6,918 bases of DNA from Planctomycetota bacterium (lineage in GTDB: Bacteria; Planctomycetota; Phycisphaerae; Sedimentisphaerales; SG8-4): NCBI GenBank assembly GCA_030607345.1, contig JAUWKC010000090.1:1-6918 (forward strand), in the 5' to 3' direction. The notes under the pieces were generated by a model. That model made no database searches, was not told where the DNA came from, and worked only from the letters and a program-made list of their open reading frames with translations. This document shows, piece by piece, positions 1 to 6,079 of this stretch (positions are counted from its first letter, which is position 1; each line of letters starts with the position of its first letter). The position numbers were made by a program, and so were the translations under genes.

Positions 1-927
1 AAGGGTGAGCTTGAGGTCGTACAGGAAGGGCGAATCGGGCGACCAGAGCCTGGGCTGTTCTATCGGTATGCTGATTTGCTCTTCTGTCCTGCCGGTCGCC
101 TCAATCTTCTTGAACCATGCGCCCGGTACCTTTACCTCGGCACTGACCGTACAACTATACGCCGCTCCCGAACCGTCAACGGTCACAAGCACGCGCTTGC
201 CGTCGAGGTCCGGAATTATCTTCAACGATTCTATGTGAGCCTTGTTGACCGCCTCGAGCCATACCGTCTGCCATATGCCTGTTGTTGGTGTATACCATAT
301 CCTGTGCGGCTTGTTCACCTGCTTGCCTCGCGGCTGTCCGCCGGCGTTGGTCGGGTCCCACACCGCCAGCACTATCTCCTGCTGTTTTGCGTCCGTCAGT
401 GCATCGGTAATGTCGAAGGTGAACGGGTCGTACCCGCCTCGATGCACACCAACCTGGTGGCCGTTTACCCACACAACGGCCTCCCAGTCCACTGCCTCAA
501 AGTGCAAAAGCGTGCGTTGGTCTCTCCAGTTATCCGGCAGCTTGAATGTGCGGCGGTACCACAGCCGGTTGTCTTCGCCCACTCGCTTCATCACACCCGA
601 CAAGGCCGATTCAGCCGGGAAAGGCACAAGTATCGACCCATCAAAAGGACTCGGTCGCTCAGCAGCCCTGGGGCGAATCGCGTACTGCCAAAGCCCGTTA
701 AGGTTAAGCCATTTACTGCGAACCATCTGTGGCCGAGGATACTCGCGATGAGCGGTGCCCGGTGAAACCTTCTCTGCCCACCTGGTCATTAACGGCCCCT
801 CTGCCGGCTGCCAATCGGCGCCGGCCGACTGCATTTCGCAGCCCGACAAGGCAACCAAAGCCGCCGTCAGTGCAAACAGCCCAAACAACCTCATTAACAC
901 TCTTGTCGCAGAAACCCTACTGTTCAT
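1..927 (-). CDS. Glycoside hydrolase family 2 lipoprotein (beta-galactosidase-like), N-terminal part only
   Basis: The first 309 codons of an exported glycoside hydrolase, running off the left edge with no stop. Residues 10-30 are a hydrophobic signal peptide ending in a good lipobox, LSGC at 27-30, so C30 should be lipidated and the enzyme membrane-anchored outside the cytoplasm. Residues about 70-225 read as the GH2 N-terminal jelly-roll sugar-binding domain: LNGLWQYAI at 75-83, WYRRTF at 123-128, the block VDWEAVVWVNGHQVGVHRGG at 146-165, and the closing IWYTPTTGIWQTVWLE at 210-225. The GH2 Ig-like domain appears to begin after that, with LWSPDSPFLYDL at 294-305. The TIM barrel holding the two catalytic glutamates is outside the window, so substrate (galactoside, glucuronide, mannoside or other) cannot be assigned. 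GH2 enzymes are usually 600-1000 or more residues, so most is missing. It lies 59 bases downstream of the kinase and looks co-transcribed. Family is confident; specificity is unknown. Confidence 0.9.
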   Translation of the reverse strand, partial: MNSRVSATRVLMRLFGLFALTAALVALSGCEMQSAGADWQPAEGPLMTRWAEKVSPGTAHREYPRPQMVRSKWLNLNGLWQYAIRPRAAERPSPFDGSILVPFPAESALSGVMKRVGEDNRLWYRRTFKLPDNWRDQRTLLHFEAVDWEAVVWVNGHQVGVHRGGYDPFTFDITDALTDAKQQEIVLAVWDPTNAGGQPRGKQVNKPHRIWYTPTTGIWQTVWLEAVNKAHIESLKIIPDLDGKRVLVTVDGSGAAYSCTVSAEVKVPGAWFKKIEATGRTEEQISIPIEQPRLWSPDSPFLYDLKLTL

Positions 928-934
928 AGCCTAT

Positions 935-940
935 CTCCTT
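935..940 (-). promoter_or_regulatory. Ribosome binding site of the GH2 lipoprotein gene
   Basis: On the minus strand AAGGAG lies seven bases before the ATG at 927-925. It selects this start over the in-frame ATG at codon 12 (894-892), which has no comparable upstream site. Both starts would leave a usable lipoprotein signal peptide. Confidence 0.75.
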
Positions 941-986
941 TTCTCGGACTGCCAAAAAGGTTTTGAAAATGCCCCGAACGATTCTT

Positions 987-2507
987 TCAATCCACCTTCC
1001 CATATCTGCTTTCGAGCTCATGCCTGAGGATGCCTTCCCAATTGCCGTAGGCCTCAGCATACTCGCCCATCAGCCTGTCGTCGGGCTCGACGGTCATAAC
1101 CGGCTTCAAACCTACAAAGGCCTCGTCCATACTGTTGTAAAGGCCGGACCCGATACCCGCGCCCCTTGCGGCGCCCTGAGAGCCGTCGGTATTATACAAC
1201 TGCACCGTGCTCTTTGTCACTGTCGCAAAAGCCGTTGAGAACAACGGGCTCAGGAACATGTTGGCGTTGCCGGCCCTGACAGTTGTCACATCAATCCCCA
1301 TGCTGCGCATTATGTCAAGACCGAAATTCAGCGCAAAGACGATTCCTTCCTGCGCCGCCCTTAGAAAGTGAGCTTTCTTGTGTATGTTAAAATTCCACCC
1401 ATGAACCGAAGCTCCCAAATTTTGATTGTTCAGTGTTCTTTCCGCCCCGTTACCATAGGGAAGAATAACCAAACCTTCTGAGCCGACGGGAGCCTCCGAG
1501 GCCAGCTCGTTCATCTGGTCGTACGTTAATGTGCTTTCTTCATCGCCGGCGAAGTTATGCTTCAGCCAACTGTTTAATATCCCCGTCCCATTTACGCAAA
1601 GCAGTACGCCGTATCTCGGCTCGTCGGGCGAGTGGTTGACGTGAACGAAGACATTTACTCTTGACTGCGGGTCGTGATTCTTCTTGTCGCTGACTCCGTA
1701 CACTACGCCCGACGTCCCGGCGGTGACTGCTATCTGGCCGGGCTGCAACACGCCGAGCGACAGCGCGTTATTTGGCTGGTCGCCCGCCCTGTAGCTGATT
1801 TTCGTGCCGGGCTTGAGACCCAGTTGCTCGGCGGCTTTGCCGGACAACTCGCCCTGAACGGAAAAAGTCGCCACCACTTCCGGAATCAGCGCCGACGATA
1901 TGCCGAAATTGCCAAGGACAAAATCGGCGAGCCGGTCGTTTTCATAATCCCATATTATCCCTTCCGACAAACCCGACGGCGTCGTTGTCGCCCGCCCGGT
2001 CATCTTCATCGCAATATAATCACCGGGCAGCATTACCTTGTAAATCTTCGAGTAGACATCCGGCTCATTTTCCCTGACCCACTTCAGTTTCGAGGCCGTG
2101 AAGTTACCCGGCAGATTAAGCAGACCCTTGAGGCACTTTTGCTCTCCGATATCCTCCGCTGCACGCCGGCCGACTTCGACCGCCCTGCTGTCGCACCAGA
2201 TTATCGCAGGCCGGAGTACTTCCTGATTCTTGTCTACGAGAACAAGCCCGTGCATCTGGTAGGAGATGCCGATTGCCCGGACATCGCCCGGCTGGAACTG
2301 TGCCGTCGCCTTAATCTGTTCCGTGGTTGACTTTACATGGTGCCACCAGACACCGGGGTGCTGCTCAGCCCAGCCCGGCTTCTCCGCGATAATATCCAGC
2401 TCTTTCTCGGGAGAGGTCGCCGCCGCGATTACTTCGCCCGTTTGGGCATCCATCAATGTCGCTTTTATTGAAGAGCTTCCTACGTCGTAGCCTAACAGAA
2501 GTGCCAT
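987..2507 (-). CDS. xylB: FGGY-family carbohydrate kinase, xylulokinase type
   Basis: A complete 506-residue cytoplasmic sugar kinase, the normal length for xylulokinase, which phosphorylates D-xylulose with ATP to feed the pentose phosphate pathway. Residues 6-14 (GYDVGSSSI) form the first nucleotide phosphate loop with D8. AEQHPGVWW at 47-55 and QMHG at 84-87 match xylulokinase substrate-site segments, and LRPAIIWCDSR at 98-108 follows in the usual order. AGDQPNNA at 241-248 supplies the likely catalytic base D243, and TAGTSG at 262-267 is the second phosphate loop. The C-terminal adenosine region is recognisable but unusual: RAGNANMFLSPLF at 411-423 stands where typical relatives carry a GGGAxSxxW-like sequence. 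The start is fixed by the distance to D8, yet no clear Shine-Dalgarno precedes it. It begins 25 bases after the second oxidoreductase. FGGY membership is very secure; D-xylulose specificity is a family-level inference, and another ketose is possible because no xylose isomerase is in view. Confidence 0.85.
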   Translation of the reverse strand: MALLLGYDVGSSSIKATLMDAQTGEVIAAATSPEKELDIIAEKPGWAEQHPGVWWHHVKSTTEQIKATAQFQPGDVRAIGISYQMHGLVLVDKNQEVLRPAIIWCDSRAVEVGRRAAEDIGEQKCLKGLLNLPGNFTASKLKWVRENEPDVYSKIYKVMLPGDYIAMKMTGRATTTPSGLSEGIIWDYENDRLADFVLGNFGISSALIPEVVATFSVQGELSGKAAEQLGLKPGTKISYRAGDQPNNALSLGVLQPGQIAVTAGTSGVVYGVSDKKNHDPQSRVNVFVHVNHSPDEPRYGVLLCVNGTGILNSWLKHNFAGDEESTLTYDQMNELASEAPVGSEGLVILPYGNGAERTLNNQNLGASVHGWNFNIHKKAHFLRAAQEGIVFALNFGLDIMRSMGIDVTTVRAGNANMFLSPLFSTAFATVTKSTVQLYNTDGSQGAARGAGIGSGLYNSMDEAFVGLKPVMTVEPDDRLMGEYAEAYGNWEGILRHELESRYGKVD

Positions 2508-2532
2508 TGCCGTAATACCCGAATGCTCTCGT

Positions 2533-3822
2533 TCAGACCAGTTCCGTCTTGCCAGGGATGGACACAGGTCTTACCGGCAAATCGCCGAATTCATATTTCG
2601 GCGGCCTGAGGTCCAGCTCCGATGCGTTCATTACCCAGTCCCACTGCAATGCCCTGCCGGTATACGCGCTCATTCGCCCCATAATCGCCGTCATCACACT
2701 TTCCGCCACACGCTTGCCTTCGTTAAGCGGCCTGCCCTGGCGAATGCCGGCGATAAGGTCGGCGTGTTCCTGCACATAAGGACTGGGGGACTTGCCCTCA
2801 TACTTATAAGCGTTCGGCCCCTCTATGTATCCGTTCGAGCCGTCCGTATAACACGTTCCGTTCGTGCCCGCTACTCTCTCCGACACTTGGCCTGCACAAC
2901 CGTCCATCTGACGGCACATGCTCAAAACACGGGCGCCGTTGGGATACTTGAACTCCACCGCAAAATGGTCGAAAATATTACCGTACTCCGGGCCCGTCCG
3001 CACCTCTCGGCCACCTATGCCAAGGCACTCGACCGGATGAGAACCCATCGCCCAGTTGATAACGTCAATGTTGTGGACGTGCTGTTCGACAATATGGTCG
3101 CCCGAAAGCCAGGTAAAGTACAGCCAGTTTCGGCACTGCCACTCCATATCCGACCATTCGGGCCGCTTTTTCTTCACCCACAAGCCATCCTGATTCCAAT
3201 AGCACTGACCGGACACAAGCTCGCCTATGTCACCGTTATGGATGCGTTTCATAACTTCAAGGTAGTGTTCCTGGTGCCGCCGCTGGGTGCCGGCGACTAT
3301 AGCCAGGCCCTTCTGCGCGGCTGCTTCCGAAGATTCGATGACCCAGCGAACGCCGACCGGGTCAACGGCAACCGGCTTTTCCATAAACACGTGCTTGCCC
3401 GCTTCCACAGCCGCCGCCAGGTGCTCAGGCCGAAAATGCGGCGGCGTAGCCAGTATCACCATGTCAATATCACAGGCCAGTACCTTCTTGTAGGCGTCAA
3501 AGCCGGTGAAACTGGTATCTTCGGTGACACTGACCATGTCGTCAACCTCTCGGCTTAACCTGGCAAGCGATTTATCCAGCCTGTCCTGGAAAAGGTCGCC
3601 CATCGCAACAATCTCGACATTGGGCGACGAGTTCACACAGTCCTTTGCCGCACCGGTGCCGCGTCCGCCGCAGCCTATCATCCCCACACGCAGCTTGTCC
3701 GAGCCTGCGGCATATATGCGGCTGCTTGGCGCCGCCAAAGACGCCAGCGACACTGCCGCCGATGTCTTGATAAAAGCTCTCCGTGAAAGCGTATCCGTTT
3801 TATTGCTCTTTTCCTCTTTCAT
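2533..3822 (-). CDS. Tat-exported Gfo/Idh/MocA oxidoreductase, second tandem copy (copy B)
   Basis: A complete 429-residue NAD(P)-dependent sugar oxidoreductase. SRRAFIKT at 13-20 followed by an alanine-rich hydrophobic stretch and RIYAAG at 35-40 is a twin-arginine signal, so the folded enzyme with bound cofactor is probably exported. The mature N-terminus is a Rossmann fold: VGMIGCGGRG at 46-55, with a conserved-looking GD at 75-76. FMEKP at 146-150 is the family's EKP motif with K149, and EQHVHNIDVINWAMGSHP at 246-263 is the C-terminal active-site segment of this subfamily. PLNEGKRVAESVMTAIMGRM at 365-384 and the ELDLRPP ending are also typical. It is clearly a paralogue of the next gene upstream, alignable end to end. 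AAGGGG six bases before the ATG supports the start. Known relatives act on glycosides, amino sugars, inositols or keto-sugars; the substrate here is not readable. By context it may oxidise a glycoside at C3 or reduce a 3-keto-sugar. Confidence 0.9.
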   Translation of the reverse strand: MKEEKSNKTDTLSRRAFIKTSAAVSLASLAAPSSRIYAAGSDKLRVGMIGCGGRGTGAAKDCVNSSPNVEIVAMGDLFQDRLDKSLARLSREVDDMVSVTEDTSFTGFDAYKKVLACDIDMVILATPPHFRPEHLAAAVEAGKHVFMEKPVAVDPVGVRWVIESSEAAAQKGLAIVAGTQRRHQEHYLEVMKRIHNGDIGELVSGQCYWNQDGLWVKKKRPEWSDMEWQCRNWLYFTWLSGDHIVEQHVHNIDVINWAMGSHPVECLGIGGREVRTGPEYGNIFDHFAVEFKYPNGARVLSMCRQMDGCAGQVSERVAGTNGTCYTDGSNGYIEGPNAYKYEGKSPSPYVQEHADLIAGIRQGRPLNEGKRVAESVMTAIMGRMSAYTGRALQWDWVMNASELDLRPPKYEFGDLPVRPVSIPGKTELV

Positions 3823-3828
3823 TTATGT

Positions 3829-3834
3829 CCCCTT
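3829..3834 (-). promoter_or_regulatory. Ribosome binding site of oxidoreductase copy B
   Basis: AAGGGG on the minus strand, six bases before the ATG at 3822. It sits in a 78-base gap after copy A. That gap holds only a weak short dyad and no convincing promoter or terminator, so copy B is most likely read from the same transcript as copy A. Confidence 0.6.
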
Positions 3835-3900
3835 GACTAATCAACGAATCAAATCACTCCAGATACCCGTTTTGCGGCCATTGGCGACCAGCCGGAGCTT

Positions 3901-5196
3901 CTAAATAAGCTGTGTCTTTCCGGGAATGGCCACCGGCGCCACCGGCAAATCACCTAATTCACACTTGTCCGGTCTTAAATCCAGCTCCGAAGCGTTCATC
4001 ACCCACTCCCACTGCAGGGCCCTGCCCGTATAGGCGCTTATCCTGCCCATAATCGCTGTCATCGTACTCTCGGCCACGTGTTTGCCTTCGTTCAGCGGCC
4101 GGCCCTCGCGAATGCTCTTTATATGGTCGGCGTGCTGCAGCACACTTGCGCTTTGTCGCGGACCGTCGTACTTGTAAGGATTCTGACCCTCGATATAGCC
4201 AATGGACCTTGTTGTATAAGTGGAACCTTTGGTGCCGACAACCCTCTCGCACACACGCTCGGTCGTGCCATTAATCTGGCTGCACATACTAAGCACGCGG
4301 ATACCGCCCGGATATTCGTACTCCACGGCAAAATGGTCGTAGATATTGCCGTACGCGGGACTGGTTCGCGCCTGCCGGCCGCCCATGCCGAGACATTGGA
4401 CAGGATGCGAGCCCATCGCCCAGTTGATTATGTCAAGATTGTGGACGTGCTGCTCGACGATATGGTCTCCTGAAAGCCATGTAAAATAGGGCCAGCAGCG
4501 AATTTGCCATTCCATATCAGACCAGTCGGGCTGGCGTTTCTGAAAGTGCCAGTCCTGACTGCCCCAGTTCCAGTAGCACTGCCCGCTGACGATTTCGCCT
4601 ATCTGTCCGTCATGAACTCGTTTCATCACCTCAATATAATGGGCCATACGCCGCTGCTGCGTGCCGGCAACGACCGACAGACCCTTTTTCTCGGCAAGCT
4701 CAGAGCCGGCAATTATCGAGCGTATGCCCACCGGGTCCACCGCAGCGGGCTTTTCCATAAACACGTGCTTTCCGGCTTCCACCGCAGCGGTGAATTGTTC
4801 AGGACGAAAACCCGGCGGCGCGGTCAGCAGCACAAGGTCCACATCCGATTCGATGACTTTCTTATAGGCATCAAATCCGAGAAAACAGCTCTGCTCCGTG
4901 ACCGCCACTTTATCGCCGACTCGCTCGCGAAGCTTGGACAGCGATTTGTCCAGACGGTCCTGGAAGATATCCGCCATAGCGACAAGTTCGACTCCCTCCG
5001 ACGACTTGAGGCAGTTTATGGCATCGCCCGTACCCTGGCTGCCGCAGCCGATAAAACCAATGCGTATCTTGTCCGAGCCGGCCGCGTAAATCCGGCTGCT
5101 CGGGGCCGCCAGGGCCGCCATTGACGCCGCAGCCGACACCCTCAAAAAATCTCTACGCGACAATGCGCCGCTTTTTGCTTTTGTCTTGCTTTCCAT
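3901..5196 (-). CDS. Tat-exported Gfo/Idh/MocA oxidoreductase, first tandem copy (copy A)
   Basis: A complete 431-residue sugar oxidoreductase of the same subfamily as copy B. The Tat signal is SRRDFLRV at 13-20, followed by an alanine-rich segment and RIYAAG at 35-40. The Rossmann loop is IGFIGCGSQG at 46-55. FMEKP lies at 146-150 (K149), and EQHVHNLDIINWAMGSHP at 248-265 is the active-site helix. PLNEGKHVAESTMTAIMGRI at 367-386 closes the fold. Compared with copy B it has two extra residues near 211-220 (GSQDWHFQK in place of DGLWVKK), a different glycine loop (GSQG against GGRG) and PPGF against PPHF at 127-130; these are changes near the expected cofactor and substrate pockets. The start follows AAAGGGAG, six bases before the ATG. 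A 194-base gap separates it from the DUF1080 gene, the longest gap here, so an internal promoter is possible. Fold and export are well supported; substrate and reaction direction are not. Confidence 0.9.
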   Translation of the reverse strand: MESKTKAKSGALSRRDFLRVSAAASMAALAAPSSRIYAAGSDKIRIGFIGCGSQGTGDAINCLKSSEGVELVAMADIFQDRLDKSLSKLRERVGDKVAVTEQSCFLGFDAYKKVIESDVDLVLLTAPPGFRPEQFTAAVEAGKHVFMEKPAAVDPVGIRSIIAGSELAEKKGLSVVAGTQQRRMAHYIEVMKRVHDGQIGEIVSGQCYWNWGSQDWHFQKRQPDWSDMEWQIRCWPYFTWLSGDHIVEQHVHNLDIINWAMGSHPVQCLGMGGRQARTSPAYGNIYDHFAVEYEYPGGIRVLSMCSQINGTTERVCERVVGTKGSTYTTRSIGYIEGQNPYKYDGPRQSASVLQHADHIKSIREGRPLNEGKHVAESTMTAIMGRISAYTGRALQWEWVMNASELDLRPDKCELGDLPVAPVAIPGKTQLI

Positions 5197-5202
5197 CTGT
5201 TG

Positions 5203-5210
5203 CTCCCTTT
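5203..5210 (-). promoter_or_regulatory. Ribosome binding site of oxidoreductase copy A
   Basis: AAAGGGAG on the minus strand, six bases upstream of the ATG at 5196. It gives an N-terminus with the twin arginines at residues 14-15, the expected position for a Tat signal. Confidence 0.65.
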
Positions 5211-5218
5211 TTGATACG

Positions 5219-5232
5219 TGAATTACAATTCA
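5219..5232 (-). promoter_or_regulatory. Possible operator or promoter dyad upstream of copy A
   Basis: TGAATT and AATTCA form perfect 6-base arms around a 2-base centre, 22 bases before the copy A start codon. It lies in the most AT-rich patch seen (about 5208-5250). A TGTAAT sequence inside it resembles a -10 box on the minus strand, but I found no -35 box at correct spacing: TTGAAC at 5239-5244 is too close, with an 11-base spacer. A regulator site is possible; chance is also possible. Confidence 0.25.
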
Positions 5233-5249
5233 AAAAATGTTCAAATCAG

Positions 5250-5384
5250 TTATGTCTTGTCCGGAACCGCCGCCGCAGGAACGACAAATCCCCGGACCCA
5301 TATTTCGTCTGTCCTTGCCTGCGGGTCTGACGATTCAACCATCAGTTCCCGCACAACCGGCTTATCTCCAGGCCGTCCGACAAG
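5250..5384 (-). other. Coding-like open stretch downstream of DUF1080, possible small or remnant gene
   Basis: After the DUF1080 stop (TGA, 5391-5393) the same frame reads GAA, a second TGA (5385-5387), then 44 open codons to a TAA at 5250-5252. The translation is not low-complexity: it contains GRPGDKPVVRELMVE and, further on, DEIWVRGFVVPAAAVPDK. About half of its codons begin with G and few begin with T, as in real coding sequence. Possible starts are a GTG at 5354 (34 residues) or an ATG at 5342 (30 residues), neither with a strong Shine-Dalgarno. It may be a tiny gene, the tail of a decayed gene, or a former C-terminal extension of the DUF1080 protein; an open frame this short can also arise by chance. 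I do not recognise a family. Confidence 0.25.
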
Positions 5385-5390
5385 TCATTC

Positions 5391-6044
5391 TCAGTGGAGA
5401 TGTTCAATGTAAATGTTGCGAAACTCGATGGGCGAGCCTTCACTCTGCAGGCAAATCCTACCGGAGGTCTCCGACGCCTTAGTGCCCTGGTTCTGCAGCA
5501 CATCGTTGACATACAGAGTAATCGTGTCACCCTGGCAGATGATGTCGTAGTTGTTCCACTGGCCCGGGGGCTTCTCGCTGCTCGGCTGTTTCTTAGGCAC
5601 GTTCGTGGGTCTTCCGGGGCTTTCTATCCTCTTGCCGTCCACCGTAACGGCTGTCCTGCCAATCAACCAGAAGTCACCTGCCTTTTGGTGCATCAACTGA
5701 GCCTCGATACACTTCGGCCAGACCCTGTCCGGCCCGCTCATGTGGAGCAGTACGCCGCTGTTGGTGGGCTTTTCGGCCCATCGCCATTCAACGTGCAGCT
5801 TGTATTCAGAGTAGTCCGCCTCCGTGCGAATATAGCCGTGAGGCTTGCCCTTGCAGTGGATAACTCCGTCCCTTATCGACCATACGTCGTGCACGTTCAC
5901 ACTTTCATCGGGGATAAAAAGCTTCCAGCCGGCAAAGTCTTTTCCATTCCAAAGCGCAGCTTTCTGCTGCACCGTACATCCGCCTGCCGCCAGAGTAGTC
6001 CACACTAATGCCGCGGCAAGTAATACTGTTGTCATCTTTCTCAT
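5391..6044 (-). CDS. DUF1080 lipoprotein, 3-keto-disaccharide hydrolase family
   Basis: A complete 217-residue exported protein of the DUF1080 family (3-keto-disaccharide hydrolase, concanavalin-like beta-sandwich). Characterised members cleave glycosidic bonds of sugars already oxidised to a ketone at C3. Residues 5-23 are a signal peptide ending AGGC, a slightly non-ideal lipobox with C23 as the probable lipidated residue. Family hallmarks appear in order: LWNGKDFAGWKLF at 31-43, VWSIRDGVIHCKG at 54-66, YIRTEADYSEYKLHVEWRW at 71-89, NSGVLLHMSG at 95-104, KCIEAQLMHQKAGDFWLIG at 111-129, GQWNNYDIICQGDTITLYVN at 161-180 and the final SPIEFRNIYIEHL at 204-216. Length is typical for a single-domain member. 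It starts 35 bases after the isomerase gene and is followed by two exported oxidoreductases, the partners expected to make its keto substrate. Family assignment is strong; the hydrolase activity and sugar are inferred from family and context. Confidence 0.9.
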   Translation of the reverse strand: MRKMTTVLLAAALVWTTLAAGGCTVQQKAALWNGKDFAGWKLFIPDESVNVHDVWSIRDGVIHCKGKPHGYIRTEADYSEYKLHVEWRWAEKPTNSGVLLHMSGPDRVWPKCIEAQLMHQKAGDFWLIGRTAVTVDGKRIESPGRPTNVPKKQPSSEKPPGQWNNYDIICQGDTITLYVNDVLQNQGTKASETSGRICLQSEGSPIEFRNIYIEHLH

Positions 6045-6051
6045 TTGGCAG

Positions 6052-6057
6052 CTCCTA
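6052..6057 (-). promoter_or_regulatory. Ribosome binding site of the DUF1080 gene
   Basis: TAGGAG on the minus strand, seven bases before the ATG at 6044. It favours this start over the in-frame ATG at codon 4. The short 35-base gap to the preceding stop leaves no room for an obvious separate promoter, consistent with co-transcription. Confidence 0.7.
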
Positions 6058-6079
6058 AAACTTGTTGTGTCTCAACCCG

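Noticed and set aside
176..472. Minus-strand 98-residue open frame inside the GH2 gene
   Set aside because: It is out of frame with the clear GH2 reading frame, which runs unbroken from 927 to 1.
76..765. Long plus-strand open frame opposite the GH2 gene
   Set aside because: The minus frame gives a clear GH2 domain with lipobox and ribosome binding site; the plus translation matches no family I recognise and is an antisense shadow.
928..986. Possible terminator or promoter between the kinase and the GH2 gene
   Set aside because: Only a ribosome binding site is visible; no stem with a U-run and no promoter pair was found, so co-transcription is the simpler reading.
1674..2330. A 218-codon plus-strand open frame opposite the kinase
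   Set aside because: Antisense shadow of a well-supported FGGY gene, without start signals or family motifs.
2764..3558. A 264-codon plus-strand open frame opposite oxidoreductase copy B, with a similar 206-codon one opposite copy A (4504-5124)
   Set aside because: Their matching positions come from the gene duplication and GC-biased codons on the sense strand; the translations are arginine/histidine-rich and unlike real proteins.
3823..3900. Short dyad (GGCCATTGGC region) and TTGA/TCAA repeats between the two oxidoreductase genes
   Set aside because: The arms are only about four bases and there is no U-run or -35/-10 pair; chance explains them.
5259..5297. Inverted repeat GTCCGG / CCGGAC in the 194-base gap, considered as a terminator
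   Set aside because: The loop would be 27 bases, and on the transcribed strand it is followed by AAGACAU rather than a U-run, so it does not look like a rho-independent terminator.
5385..5393. TGA recoding or readthrough to extend the DUF1080 protein
   Set aside because: The protein already ends at the family's normal C-terminus (FRNIYIEHL), there are two TGA codons close together, and TGA is an ordinary stop for two other genes in the window.
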